NCBI GenBank assembly: GCA_037951165.1 | Contig: JBBDHG010000129.1 | Span: forward strand, 62,001 to 126,000 | DNA: 64,000 nt | Source: Lophius americanus | Lineage: Eukaryota > Chordata > Actinopteri > Lophiiformes > Lophiidae | Reading direction: 5' to 3' | Shown here: piece by piece, positions 43,200 through 56,199 of the stretch | Layout of the letters: every line of letters begins with the position of its first letter | How positions within the stretch are numbered: position 1 is the stretch's first letter | Notes under the pieces: generated by a model | What the model was told of the DNA's origin: nothing | Databases searched by the model: none | Seen by the model: only the letters and a program-made list of their open reading frames with translations | Translations under genes and position numbers: made by a program

Positions 43200-43905
43200 C
43201 GCTTAAGAACTCAGTATTTCCTGGATCATTTTCAATTTTTTTCTTCCACTCAGATTTTACTCTAATAGTTCACACTTTACTCTTAAGGGAAGAGTAGCGT
43301 TCACCGATCATTTTCAAACTTTATACCCACATTAGTGAGAGGAAGGACTGAATTGACTTTGACAAAGCTCAGATGTATATTTCGGCTTTCGCCTCCAAAG
43401 TTATTAGACATCATTTCCGAACCTTTGGTCCAATTTAGTCCACATGTGGTGCGTATGAATCGACTTGTATACGTCGTGTTTTACTGTAATAGTTCATATT
43501 TAACTCACTAGGGGGAGTTTTTTTCCAAAACAAACACAGCTTTTTAAAACATAAATTACTAACCGTTTGGTCCAATTTCAGTAAATATGAATTGACTCAA
43601 GGAGATCTGTCTTGTGAATATCATATATTACTCAATAGTTTTTGTATTTTTTTATGAAAAAACACAACCTCAGTAACTTTCAACCCCAATATATCTTTAC
43701 TTTGGCAAAGGTCAGATGCATATTTGTGACACTAGGGGGAGCTTTAGCTCCAAACGTTTTTCCCGACATAGTTAATAGTTCATATTTTAAATGCTAGGGT
43801 TAAAGCTTTTTAGGAAAACATTTAATTTGACGAGTTCAATGAAGGGATTGCTTAACGCTTTCCAGGGATGTACCCTTGTCGCCTTGGACGACAGCGTAGG
43901 CCTAG
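43200..43905 (+). mobile_element. Helitron-like repeat, copy E (longest copy)
   Basis: About 700 bp with at least two internal units carrying TTTGGTCCAATTT, ATGAAT(C/T)GACT and the CTCACTAGGGGGAG or ACACTAGGGGGAG box. The tail is TACCCTTGTCG, CCTTGG, ACGACAGCG, then TAGGCCTAG and T. A short hairpin (TGTCG 43877-43881 with CGACA 43889-43893) sits eight bases before the terminal CTAG (43902-43905), as in Helitron 3' ends. Confidence 0.7.
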
Positions 43906-43924
43906 TTTATTTAAATGAACACAT

Positions 43925-44010
43925 TCAGAAGGTATGAAATTTGAAAATGATCCATGAAACAGTTTTTGAGTTATCAAGTTAACACGTAGGATCTGCTGGT
44001 GGTATTAGTG
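43925..44010 (-). mobile_element. Helitron-like repeat, inverted head fragment next to copy E
   Basis: The complement reads GTTAACTTGATAACTCAAAA then CATGGATCATTTTCAAATTT, the family's head in opposite orientation, starting about 20 bp beyond copy E's 3' end. Confidence 0.6.
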
Positions 44011-44379
44011 ACTTTTAGGGGATATAAACATCTGCGTTAATGTAATAAATTACGCCCACATTTATTATAGATCACATACAGAGGGTGTTTGGAGGTTCAA
44101 CAAAAGTCCAATCCATTATTCAAAAAAAAAAGCCGCCTTCGGTTGAAAGAGCGATGCGGTGCTTCCATTGTTCCCAATGATGCGTTGTGTTTCCAAGATT
44201 AGTTAGAGGGATAAATGAGGACGATTAAGTGAGGAGAAAAAAACTTTTCTTTGTTTGCTGCATCTGTTACTGATCTCACAGCTGCAGCAGACTCCTTGAT
44301 GAAAACCAGTACAAACCAGAGGTAAATAAGAATCAAGCTGTTGATTGAAGCCTCAGAGAGTGTTAGTGAATTGGAAAAT

Positions 44380-44725
44380 GAGCTGATGGCGCCTGCTTAG
44401 AGCGATAATCAACGCCATGACAACTTTCTGCGTCCGCTGCTGCTTTGTTTGTGCCGGCGCCGTTGCGTCCCCGACCACCCCCCATCCCGTCCAACCTTCA
44501 AATCTTCTTCCACTTCCTTTCTGTCTGATGAGACGCAGATATTAAAATGAGGTTTGGGGCACTGGAGGCTCGGGCAGCGGCGTGGACACGGCGGGAGTGA
44601 TGCCACATAATTAAAAAATATCATTTCAGCTCCTGCTTGGCCTATTTCCATTCCGCATCACCACGTCTCCGCAGGTAAATTGCTCCCTGTACTCCTGCAA
44701 TGATGGTAATGAGTGGTGGTTAGGT
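44380..44725. other. unique-looking block, candidate conserved non-coding element
   Basis: Balanced composition and no similarity to the repeats seen here. Includes AATGAGGTTTGGGGC, GCCACATAATTAAAAAATAT and GCAATGATGGTAATGAG. The only open frames are short and unlike known proteins. Status as a CNE is inferred. Confidence 0.3.
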
Positions 44726-46780
44726 CTGACACCATGTCTCTTTCATTTAAAGTAAATGAGAAATATGCCATCAACGGGGGGGGACTCAATCATGGAGACT
44801 TTAAATATGATATGAGCCCAGCGGAAGTAAAGGGGGTGAATCACCGGCTAAAAGTGTGATATTAGGTTGGCTGATGGAAGGGGATCCTCACGCCATCAGA
44901 GGTGTGGGTGTGTGTGTTCGAGTCATCAGGAAGAAGAAACCTCGCGCAGATAATATACATCGACAATATATCCGCCTTGCCGTTCTTTAATGTCCTCGTT
45001 TTGTAAGATGGCAAGCTGTCACTTCATTCCCCTCTCACCGCATTTCACCTAGCGCTACGCTCACCTGGGAAGATCCAATACAACTCTCTGGCATCAAACC
45101 TCCATTAAACAGAAATCTATCAATTATATAATTATATTCCAGCTCCGTTCCTTCTTTATGCTCAAGAGCTCAAACACCAATCATGGTGTAGTAATTACAG
45201 TCTTAGGTGGCATCTTTGCATTTTTAAGGGTTCGTGATGGGTCATCACCACCGGAGATCCGAAGGCGGGCAAAAACACGGGTCAAAGGTCACCTCTGCAT
45301 CTATAGATAGACAAAGGTGTATATATGGTGTGGGCGGGTGTTCATACATATTTATATGTATATACAAATATATACATACTATGTCATATATTACTATATA
45401 TATATATATATATATATATGCAGTATACTGTATATATATAGTATATATATGTGGTCATGATGTGGTTGTGAACATGTTGGCCCAGTTTTAGTCGTTTGTT
45501 CCCATTTATAACCCTTCTGTGTGAGCTGACACACATCTGACCATCTTTGTCAGCTGATTCAGTCATATTTTGTTCTTTGTGATAAGTGAAATAAAGGTTC
45601 TGAATTATTGCAAATCAAACATATTGACCTTTAAGATTCAAAATAATGTCTTTCTTTTCATTGATTTACTCATTTACCCACTTTATAAATGTTTTGCATG
45701 GCATATATTGATAAATATGATTCATTTCAATAATTTAACAACGTTTGAAATTCATTCTTTCCATCCACTGTTGTCCAACAGGCACATACTCATGTTTTAA
45801 AGAGCGACAATAATTCCGGAGTAGTATTATTCAGTGGATATATTTGGTATTTTGCAGCCAAAATCTCTCTCTGTTGTCAAAATCCCATTTTTTGGCACAT
45901 TTTGGGTACATTGCCTATCCAACCGAGCCAAATTTAGACTCCTCCTAGTTCTAACCCACAAAAACTCTGTAGAATAACATGAACTTTATGCCAATTATAT
46001 CAAATTAGAGGCAGTAGGTATCAAAGAGTTTATGAGCAAATTCACTGATCGTTATGTTTGGTGTTCCTGTGATATAATGTTGTTTTAGCCTTATCTAAAA
46101 TGAAGATCAGGTGAGGATAGAAGTATTGGTATTTTTTGTCTTAAATCACAGATTACTCACACATAGTTATAGCTACAACGTTACTGACACTGAAAATAAA
46201 TCATTTTTTGGGTCTACGCTGTTCTTAGTTATCAAAGTTATGCAAAATTAACCTGATAGTTGTAGATATATTTGAAGTTTATGTAAATGGCGTGAGGCTT
46301 AACATAATGATCAATGTCTCTTTGCAACGGTGTGTCAGGCAAAACGGCAAAATCCCCTCTCCGTGAACTCTAGTTTGATGGAACGAAATTGTCTGGCTAC
46401 TAAATGCTCCACCTTTCTTCATCTGAGCTCTTCCCTCAAACGGCCCTCCGTTACACTGGAGGTCTAAAAGTCGACTCTGGAGGACGGTCCTCAGGTGAGC
46501 GAGCATGTCTTTACTAAATCAGTAGTGACTCAAGGTGATATTAGTAGCTTGATTTTGCCCGTCACTGCGATTCTATGTCACTCTGTGGCAGCAGACATTG
46601 CATTGTGGGTTGTGGGACGAGAAACTACGTTGACTGATAGCAGTGTGCTGCGAGATTTCTGTCAGGCCAAAGCCGGCGGTGCTGTGATCAAATCAAGATC
46701 CTCAGTTGGAGTATCAGGTTCACACTGGAGCTCAGGCAGCACGGATTGGCCCTGACATTTGAAGGGTCGGATTTTGTCTG
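44726..46780. other. intergenic, no gene recognised
   Basis: Mostly unique AT-rich sequence with a (TA)n-rich tract at ~45,340-45,450. No coding similarity on either strand. Confidence 0.4.
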
Positions 46781-46781
46781 C

Positions 46782-46792
46782 GTGTGTGTGTG

Positions 46793-46841
<49 letters not shown>
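46782..46841. repeat. (GT)n microsatellite
   Basis: About 60 bp of almost pure GT with one interruption (TGTTGTG) near the left end. Confidence 0.95.
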
Positions 46842-46843
<2 letters not shown>

Positions 46844-47189
46844 TGCAATGAATCTAGCAGAACAAATGTCAGACTCTGAAGAAATTACCTCTAATTGCAT
46901 GGGGTCTATTATCCATCAACACTCAGAAGTGGGATTGTTTTATTTGACAAAAGCATAAAAGGGACCAAATTATTTAATGTTAAAATTTTAGAGTGACACA
47001 ATAGAGTTCCTCATACTGGGCGGACTAGCTTTCATGAACAGAACATCTAAGAGGGCAGCTCTGTCATGAGCCTTTGACTTGTTCCGGGTGAATGAGTGTG
47101 AGCTGGGATCGGCTCAAGCCCCCCATGACCCTCAGGATAATTTCACGGAAGTATGTTCCTCATTATTATATCCCCGAAAAGTCGGGGAA

Positions 47190-47529
47190 TCTTGTATATG
47201 TCATATTTTACTTAAATAGACACACTTTGCTGACTAGACGGAGCTTTTTTACAAAAAATAAAATAAAATGTTTGGACAGTATATTTTAACTGTTGGTCAG
47301 ATTTGGTCCAAATTTGGTGCAACTGAAACGACTCCAATAGCTCCATCTTGTTAATGTCATGTTTTACTCTAATAGTTCAGATTGTATTCACTAGGGGGAG
47401 CTCTTTTTCAGAAAAACATAACTTTACATTCGATTTAAGAAGTTCAATCATGGGCATTGGTTTGTGCAACGCAGCAGATTGGGGTCTTTTCACGGTTGTA
47501 CCCTCGCTCAACGACAGAATAGGCCCGGC
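47190..47529 (+). mobile_element. Helitron-like repeat, copy F
   Basis: TTGGTCCAAATTTGGTGCAA, TTCACTAGGGGGAGCTC, GCAGATTGGGGTCTTTTCA and the tail CAACGACAGAATAGGCC match the family. The final CTAG is mutated to CCGG. Confidence 0.65.
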
Positions 47530-49500
47530 TGAATATGTAAAAGGGCAGACTCTCATTTTTTTCTACTTTTCATGCTGCTCCTTACACTAAGGTCTGCGTA
47601 CTTATACATTGGAGCCTTATTATTCTTTATTTTTTTAATTACTATTTTTTCGGATTTCACGGTTTGATGATATGACCCATTTCATAGGGCGTTCTATATG
47701 GGCGCATTGGTGGTCCCAGGAGAGGTAGGGAGGGTTCTATAATATAGGACATTGTATTTATTCTCACATGCAGAGGGGGAATAAATACAACGTCTTAATA
47801 CAATTATGGAAAAAGATTGTTTATTATTTTATTTTTTTAAACCCCCCCCCCCCCATAAACAGGGGCATGATGTAAGAATTATGCTATTTAAATGGTTAAA
47901 GAGAAAGTGCAAATACTTCAAACAAAGTGGATATTGATGTTAATATTAGACGTGTTACGCCAGTTTAAAGAAGCAGACATTAATGTCGTGAAGCACAAAG
48001 GTTAAAAGATCCCGCCTTTTTTCTTTCTTTTTTTTACTTCGTTCAGCGTAGAGTTTAATTTAGCCCATAGAAGACATCCATGTATTTTTTGGAAAACATT
48101 CCAATTACTCTAGACTGGGGGACAGCATGACATTAAACGCCCATCATTTCATACCCACGTATGAAATTGTTTTTCAAAAAAACTTGAATCACTCTCACAG
48201 GACTCTGATTAGCTGCTGACAGCCGATGGCTGCAGAAAGTTAATCCGCGGCCATCTTTTGCTCGGCGGTCCGCATGTTGGCGGAGCTCCCGCTGACTGGG
48301 CTCTGGAGGGCATAACAGGACTTGTTCGTCATGTGCCGTGAGTTTTTTTTCTCAAAGTCTGAGGAGGAGGCAACGACACAGACGGAGGTGATGGCCAGGA
48401 AATCTTTACCTCGAATCTTAAAACTGGAGGTAAAACCCCTCTGGAACGCGGGCCTGGCCTGCGGTGACGGCCGAGGCTGACGGGGATGAGATGGAGTTAT
48501 CAGCCCAGATGGTTCTGCTGAGCGTCCCGGCGACATCGATACCGCCAGAGATAAGCCGCAGCATCTCCTGCTGCAGAAAAACCGCAGCAGTCTACGTCAA
48601 GCTGTTGTGATTGGTAATACGGTACAGCTGTGACCATGAAATCAGGACTTAGTGTAATTAGCCACTTTGAAGCGGAGATTTAATACCAAAATCTTCGACA
48701 AAATACCAGAGGATCTGGTGCTACTTAATGATAATCTGATCCCCAAACCTCTCGTCTCTTATGTTTTCCTTCTTCGCACTGTAGCGTTTGGGGCAGCGAG
48801 ACGGGACCTGGGTTCCATTTGGATCGTCTGTTCATGAGCCAGACACAAATGCCACAGTGCGGTACCCTCAATTCCTATTTGTAGGAGGGAGTCCAACATG
48901 ACACATGGGCTTTCTGAAAGAAAAATAAGGAGTAAGTATAATATTACAGTGTTATTAGGGTGGCTCTTTCACTGCTGTAAATACATCTGTGTTGGCCCCA
49001 TGCAGCTTCAGCTTCAGCACCGACTTAGTCTGCAGCCGAGTATCTGCCTCTCAGGCCTCTGGCAGATGACACGCAGGTTCTAACGGAATTCAAAGTGGTC
49101 AATTTTTTGTTTTAGTGCTAATAATTTGATATGTGTAGACGTTAGAAATCCGCACAGTAATTGTTTTTTTTGTCGTTTTTTTCTTAGTAACTGTAGATTC
49201 TTTTCTAAATTTCCAAATGTGATATTCATTTTGATGATCCCACAGAGAATCTGGGTGACACAGTGAGTAGTGAACATGTCTTCACCGACACTGATCAATC
49301 CTACACATGTTTGGTTAGCATGTTTCGCTCCGCTACTCCACAGAGCTACATGGAAACGAAATATCGTATCAAAATGGTGTTAAAGGAAGTGGTGAAAATT
49401 TTCACCACTAGAAATTTAGGAAAATTTAGGATTTTTTTTTTTTACATCCTTCTGCTATGTTTAAGGATTCTGTTTATTATGAATGCTGATTAATTCCACT
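47530..49500. other. intergenic, no gene recognised
   Basis: Contains a C-homopolymer (47,844-47,854). Bases 48,180-48,560 are relatively GC-rich with a 98-codon minus-strand frame of biased Pro/Ser/Arg composition, judged non-coding. Confidence 0.4.
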
Positions 49501-49506
49501 AAATAC

Positions 49507-49653
49507 CAGCCAACCATCCATCCAACCAACAAACCAACCAACCAAACGACCAACCAACTAACCCACCAACATACCACCCAACCAACCAACCAGCCAACCA
49601 ACCCACCAACCAACCATCTAACCAATTAACAAACAACCAGCCACCCAGCCAGC
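49507..49653. repeat. (CCAA)n-type imperfect simple repeat
   Basis: Roughly 150 bp built from CCAAC, CCAAA and CCACC steps; a diverged tetranucleotide microsatellite directly before the LINE. Confidence 0.9.
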
Positions 49654-49689
49654 AAGTAGACCACATTGAACGAGGATCCCATTGAACCC

Positions 49690-50870
49690 ATGTGCAGCTG
49701 GTTAATGTGATTAAGGATAGAGATGGAAATGTATTGACAAGTGAGCAGAGTGTGAGGGCAAGATAGAAGGATTTCTTTGGAGATTTTACTATTAAGAAAA
49801 ATATGAACGATGTAAACGTAAAAAGTGTGAGAATTATAAACCAGGAAGTTCAAAGGATTAGTAAGGTTGAAGAATAGAAAGAAATGTGTACATGTGCTGA
49901 TTTTCAAGAAAAATTAAATATAACTGATGAGTCACACAATAATGTTCTGAAGAATGAAAGAGTAATGCAAAGTTGGTTAAGAAATAAGGGGACAGTTTGT
50001 GAGCAGCAGTAAAGTTTCCTGCCAAGACAGAGCGCTACAGATGAGATGTTTGCTCTGAGAGTGATGATGGAGAGGTAGAAAGAAGGTCAGAAGGAGTTGC
50101 ATGGTGTCTTTGTGGATTTTTTTCCCGACAGTACGAGTGGAACGATTGTATGATATAATCTGGAGTGAAAGAGAAGTATTGTAGAGTGGTACATGATATG
50201 TATGACAGCGGTGAGGTGTGTGGTGGGAGTGACGGATAGGTTTAAGGTAGAGGTGAGACTGCATCAGGGATTGGCTCTGAGCCCGTTCCTGTTTGATATG
50301 TTGATGGACAGAATGACAAACGAGGTCAGGCCGGAGTCTTCGTGATATGTGACGTTTGCGGATGACATTGTGATCAGTAGTGAGAGCTAGGAATAAATTG
50401 GATGCACTTGGAATGGTTAGGATGCAAATATGAGAGGTGAAGAAGGTGAAGGAGTTATCTGTGACAGAAGAGTAGCAGTAGGAGTGAAGGGAAAGGTTTA
50501 CAAGATGGCTCCTGGGACCAGCCCCTCTGTATGGCTACGAGACAGCGGCTCTGACCAAAAGATAGGAGGAAGATTGGAAAGGAGACATCAGAGGGACAGC
50601 CAAGGTTAGATATCTGGGAGTCAAAGTCAGAGAGGCTAGATGGAGATGGTTTGGACACTTGAAGAGGAGGGATAATGGACCTACTGGTAGAAGGATGCTG
50701 GGGAAGGAGCTGCCTGTCAGGAGAAAAAGGGGAAAACCAAAGAGGAGGTTTCTGGATGTGGTGAAAGAGGACATGCAGTTGGTTGGTGTGACAGCGGGCG
50801 ATGATGTGGACAGGGAGATGGAAACAGATGACCCGCTGCGGTGACCCCTAAAGATAAAGGGAAAGACCCC
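49690..50870 (+). mobile_element. RTE-like LINE remnant (reverse transcriptase, frameshifted)
   Basis: Plus-strand frames in order: VIKDRDGNVLTSEQSVRARW (~49,710), NQEVQRISKVEE, VEVRLHQGLALSPFLFDMLM (~50,250), VTFADDIVISSES (~50,350, the catalytic FADD motif), then RWFGHLKRRDNGPTGRRML, KELPVRRKRGKPKRRFLDVV and KEDMQLVGV to ~50,850. Stops, shifts and deletions (domain much shorter than a full reverse transcriptase) show it is dead. A solo end of the same family lies at 39,570. Confidence 0.85.
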
Positions 50871-51189
50871 TAAAGCCAAAGGAAGTGTTTCCTTTGTGTG
50901 CATTCTAGTATTCACAGCTTTTGTCAGATGCTTTGCGTGAGCCAGTCATATTCTGGGATTGGGGGGGGGAGTATCCCACATTTTTCGATGAATGAAACAA
51001 AGTTCGTTATGATACTAATGTCGATATAAACAGCTTTATTTGGCCTCTGCTTTTTCCCACTGCTCATTTTCCTGAGGCCATCGTGTTGTAGCTTTTCAGA
51101 CAAAGAAATTCCTCGAAACTTGCAACTTGCTTTTTGTGCAAAAGCCCTAAGCCGACAATGACTCTCCAAAGCAATGTAAGCTGAGACTC

Positions 51190-51680
51190 CGTCGGCCCAT
51201 GATGAGGCATAAACGGACCAAATCAAGGCTCCACTTTGGGCTGAATTGGCGAGGGCCTCTCAGCTTTCGCCCTCAGCTGTTTAATGCCTTCCTGGAGCAG
51301 CCGGGGCAGAGCTGCAGCGTGGGGAGGCCCTTAATGAAGGGCTTTCAGATGGAAAGGCTTTTCAATGCTCCTATCTACCCCCCTTCAAGTCAAGATAAAG
51401 ACAATTAGCCAAGCCTTGTCCAGACGCCCACCCTCACCACCCAATCCCCAAACCAAACTTTGAGGCCCCCACTCCAGCTCTCCCAAATCCCCGGTCTGAT
51501 TCATTTTTCCCATCCAGTGCTGTCCGTGGTTAATGAAGCTGTGATATATTTATGGCCAGCCAAATCCTGCTCTAATCCTACCCCTGATAATAACAGCTCG
51601 GTAACTGTTTTCCTTAAACACTCTCCATGAGCAGTGACTGGAGACCCACAGACCCCGGCTCTGTGGATATTACTCAATAA
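51190..51680. other. unique-looking block, candidate conserved non-coding element
   Basis: About 490 bp of GC-balanced, non-repetitive sequence including CCCTCAGCTGTTTAATGCC and TTAATGAAGGGCTTTCAG. It follows the LINE remnant and precedes a (GT)n tract. No protein similarity. CNE status is inferred. Confidence 0.3.
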
Positions 51681-51757
51681 CCTAATTTGCACTTGCTGTA
51701 TGTAATGCACACCAACGTACAGAAGGAGGGAGACGCTGCACAGGCCGGCGAGAGTTT

Positions 51758-51760
<3 letters not shown>

Positions 51761-51823
<63 letters not shown>

Positions 51824-51850
51824 TGTGTGGTGGTGGTGGTGGTGGGGGGG
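51761..51850. repeat. (GT)n followed by (GGT)n microsatellite
   Basis: About 70 bp of GT, then GTGGTGGTGG and a G-run. Open frames across it are repeat artefacts. Confidence 0.95.
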
Positions 51851-51989
51851 GTTGCTTTGTGAAAAGGGGGTCCTGTTTGCGTCACGAAATGCGCACCTTG
51901 AGAGGTTGAGGGGGCAAAGGCAACAGCAGGGCTACCTCAGCGAATAACGAGGTGTTGCTGGAGCTGTTTTTTAGAGTCCGATTACATCA

Positions 51990-54570
51990 GAGCTCATGAG
52001 AGCCATTGTAAACACCAATAAACGGCAGCGCTCCCCCAAAAACCATATTTGAGAGAAAACAATCATAAATGATGTAAAGGCCCATAGTTCTGTACTTTTC
52101 AACAAACTTTGTGAGATTTCTGTTGGCAGTTAGAGAGGTGATTGAACGTTTTATTTTGCACTATAAACAGACATGTGACGGACATAAACGTGTCACTCCT
52201 CACCGAGACGCTGATATGATGCAGAGGGGAACGCGTGAGCGCCGCGAAGAGTTTGAGGGCTCGGTTAGACTCAAGGACTTTCAACAGGGATGGGAATTGT
52301 TGTAGTTCATGGGCTTCATTTAAACGTAATGAAACCCGTTTAATCGTGTGGGAATACCGCGGTTTTTACAAATTAATTCAAAAGAATTACTTTTAGCGAG
52401 ACTTTTTTATATCAGGTAACGTTTTCTAAACTACCTGATACCATGGCCACAAGAAAATATTTACTTCCCGTGAGTGATGGTTGATGTCGTGCTCTGCTAG
52501 GAGGATACGGAGAGCATGGACATGATGTTGTCACTCACAAATCTTAGAGATTGATTATTTTTTAAAAGGTTAAATGGTGCTTACGGATAAAGTTTACTCG
52601 AGTAAAGTTGAAAATATGATAATTTTTAAGTGTCTGGTACAATATTTCCACATTTTCCATAAAGCTGAAAAGATCAGCAGCCGAAGGAGAAGAACCAGAG
52701 GATCTAACCTTCCTGGTTCATAAACCGCAAGCATTCCTGATGTTTGGTCTGGTTTAAGACTATTCAGTCACATATAAACTAATAAAACATGTTTAAAAAC
52801 AATACAAGAACCCACATGAAACCAGGGCACAGACTTTAAAATAGTGTGAAATCCTCAGGCAGTGTTATGGAGCCGAGCTGACCAAGCAGAAAGGGACAGG
52901 TCAGCAAATTTTCCAAGTCACCTAAATCCCATTAGTCTGGCATTACTGCGGGAGACATGTGAGAATTTTCCTTTTTGTCCTTTTTCTTTTTTTTTTTTTT
53001 TTTACCATTTTGTCTCTCTGTATATAAGATTTCTCAAAATGTCGACAAAGTTTGATTAAATTTTTAGTAAGAGGTGAGGAAGATCCAGGGTGTTGTTTTT
53101 AATTATTTTCTTATACATTTATATTTTATTTCTATATTACAGTTTAATATTAGGAAAAATATTAAAATGTTTATCTGCTAAATACTCCAACTTAAATGGA
53201 GGTTTTTCAAAACTACTGCTACAATTTTTTTGTACACATATTTCTTTCCCTGGTAAATAATTCTAAATAAACAAACTTCTTCAAAGATGACGCTTCTGAA
53301 CTGATTATTAAAAACTTTTGTTGCGGCGCGGTCTGGAAAGTATTTCCTGATTGCTGGTTTTATTGACAACGACTTTTAGGGAGGTATGCACTCTTTTTTT
53401 TTTTTTTTTTTTAAATGCACAATAAGTGAAAAAATGAAAAGCTCTAAACTCTCTGAGGTCAGCGGACATGCAGGATTAATTTTCGCTGTTAATATCGTTG
53501 TGACCCAGCGGTGAAGAAATGTGGTTTAAATGTTAGTGGAATCTGCAGAACGTCCTTTTCTCTGTCTCGGATCATGAGCGAGTGTTCGTGACTCATCGTG
53601 ACTGCAGGACGACGAGACTAGAACTCATCACGTTCTCCTCAATGTTGGGCTTGTGATGTGCAGAATTAGACACACCAGAAAGAAAAAGGCCTTTTGAGGT
53701 TTTTGAGAAAATACACTCCAAAACTATAGAACACAAGATCTATAAGAAGATCTGTGAAGATTTTTACTCTGCAGTTAAATTAATTTGGCTCTGAATCATT
53801 GTTAAACCACATATTTAATCATTTTTTTGCTAGTTTCTGTTTTTATCTCCATTGTCTTTAAAAAGTCCACTATGAATAAAGTTTATTCTTGTTATAGTCA
53901 TTATCATACATAATGGTAGATTTTAATCATACTTTTATTTATATATTAAATCTATACATCTGATAAACATCGATTGATTGAAATCTTCCTCTCACGGAGA
54001 GAAAGAGTGTTGTAAAGCTTGTGTGTCATCTGTTCGTAGCGTACATGCCGGGAGGCTTCATGTGTCGTATCAAAGTAATTATTCAGTTTTGTCTCGGCCC
54101 CAGTTTGGTAACAGTTATTAAACATTTGGCGCAGCTTGACTCAAATATTCCACCTCCTCTGTGAACCCGAGCCTTTGCTAATCCAACATGAAGAAATCTG
54201 AACTGAAGCGAACCCGCTAAACGCATCACAGCTTTAAAGTGCGATAACTTACTGTTATGTTTTTAATCCCATTTTAACATAAAGCGTTGGCAATGACTGT
54301 TTTTGGTGTGCCGTACAAATGGCGTATTTATTTATTCTTATTATCTGTTTTTATACTTGAGTCTGGGCCTTGAGTGAACCCGAATTTAGTTGTATGTTTT
54401 TGTACAATGACAAAAAAGAATCCAAATCCAAATCCTAAAAGAAAGGTATTCGCTAGAGAAGAATTTGAAGACTCATTTAAATGGTATTGTAAATTTTAAT
54501 ACAGAACACTGGTAGTATGTTTTTGTTTATTTATGTACTGTAGGCGTGTGCAAGTATGCGCAAATGTATG
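51990..54570. other. intergenic, no gene recognised
   Basis: AT-rich with several poly-T runs (52,990; 53,394). No coding, RNA or element signal that I can support. Confidence 0.4.
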
Positions 54571-54573
54571 TAG

Positions 54574-54628
<55 letters not shown>

Positions 54629-54850
54629 TGTGTGTATGCACCGCACGTGTGTGCACATGTGCATGTCAACATGCATGTACGTATATATGGATGTGTGTTT
54701 GTGTGTGTGTTTGTATTTGTGCATGTCTGTATGTGTGCAAACGTGCTTGTAGGTATCAGTCGTAGTGTGTATTATGTATGCACAGGTATATATGGATGGA
54801 TACAAGTATGTATGTAAGTATGTATATACATGTATATATGTATTGTGCAT
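54574..54850. repeat. (GT)n and GTAT-rich microsatellite cluster
   Basis: About 60 bp of GT followed by diverged ATGTGTGT and ATGTATAT steps. Confidence 0.93.
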
Positions 54851-54936
54851 GTATATATGTAAAAAATGGTGAAGTTAAATGAAAACAGTGAGAAAACTCC
54901 CCCTCAGAACACAGGGGGTTAATAAGCTTTTAATGT

Positions 54937-55100
54937 CCTGCTTTAATGTCTAGAGTTTGAGTCACTATTTCCAACAGAAACATGAGTGCCACTTGACTGA
55001 ACCTGTTTATAATATGACCCAGTAGGATCATGTTTATGCTAAAGAGTGAGGGTTCAAGGATGGAGCCCTGGGCGACCCCACGGGTCAAAGGGGCCACCGA
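54937..55100 (-). mobile_element. LINE reverse transcriptase fragment (GVAQGSIL motif), minus strand
   Basis: The complement at ~55,028-55,081 reads GVAQGSILEPSLFSINMI, the motif-B region of a non-LTR reverse transcriptase (usual GVPQGSILGPLLFxIYMND). The flank (TTTTAATGTCCTGCTTTAAT, GAGTCACTATTTCC) recurs at 61,800. Confidence 0.75.
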
Positions 55101-55104
55101 GGGG

Positions 55105-56190
55105 AGGCACTGATCATGGCTACTGAGAAAGTCCTATTTTATATACATTAATTTTTTTTTTTTGTTATCATAAAGCATGTTAGAATTAAACAGAAATATG
55201 TATCTTAACACAACCAAGAAAAGGTACTATGGATCATATAGCTTCCTAAAAAACATACTTTACCGAAAGGTTGAGCTAATCTAATTCAATCCGACTGCTT
55301 TTCATGAAATAGAAAATTTCATCATGAAATGATTTAACGAGTCTGATTTTTACATACTATATAGAAACCGTCCATCTATTGACCAAAATATTTCTAATTT
55401 AATGGTAAATTTAGAGTGCCTAAGATATTAAATGAATAAATAACTCAAATAAATCCTTTTCCCCATAGTATTTTTTCTTGTCGAGGACATTGAAGGGTTT
55501 TTAAGCAATTATCTTGGTCTAAATTAAAATACTTGGGTGGAGTGAATGTAATAAATTGTATAAGTAACTTTGAATCCATCCAAGTTTATTTAATAAGGTT
55601 GGTTTAGCTAATTTTTGCAGTGGTAAAATTACTCGACTAAATGGACTTCATCCAACCTAACTAAATCAAGAGAATTGCAGAATCAGACAGAATCATGTTG
55701 AGACTTACTTTAGATAATTTAATCGAATGAATCCAAAGAAAAAGTTCCACACAGTTTGCATCAAGGATGGACACGAAACAAAACAAACAAAACCGGACAT
55801 TTTATCGTATCACTTCATGTCAACATTATTTAGTCTTGTTAAAGAAAAGTAGTTTAATAATATCAAGTTAGTCATACATGAGTTAATTACGTTTATCTTG
55901 CAATCATGTTATAATCAACTAAATGCACAAGCCACTAATGTTTCGCTCTTGGAATGCGGCTTCTAAAAATCCCACAACTAAACAAAATCAGCCTGGATGA
56001 GCGTCTTTTTTATTCCTTACTTCCTCGTCATTGTTGTTTTAAAAAGTCGAAATCAAAACTGCATCGACCTGTGAGGTGTGAAAACCGAATAAATGCAAAG
56101 CTCGACTCGACTTATTGACCATAATTTGGGATAAAGGGAGGCAGCTGGGTGGGGGTCGATTCCCTGAAGGTGAAACTTTCACACCTGTGC
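55105..56190. other. intergenic AT-rich, no gene recognised
   Basis: Strongly AT-rich with poly-T (55,151) and no element ends or coding signal seen. Confidence 0.4.
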
Positions 56191-56199
56191 TGTCAGGGA

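Noticed and set aside
44409..44651. 80-codon minus-strand reading frame as a gene
   Set aside because: Biased composition, no domain, no splice context; it lies in a unique non-coding block.
48240..48536. 98-codon minus-strand reading frame rich in Pro, Ser and Arg
   Set aside because: Looks like a GC-driven chance frame; no recognisable domain or partner exons.
54527..54850. long open frames on both strands across (GT)n
   Set aside because: Alternating Val/Cys or Thr/His translation of a microsatellite.
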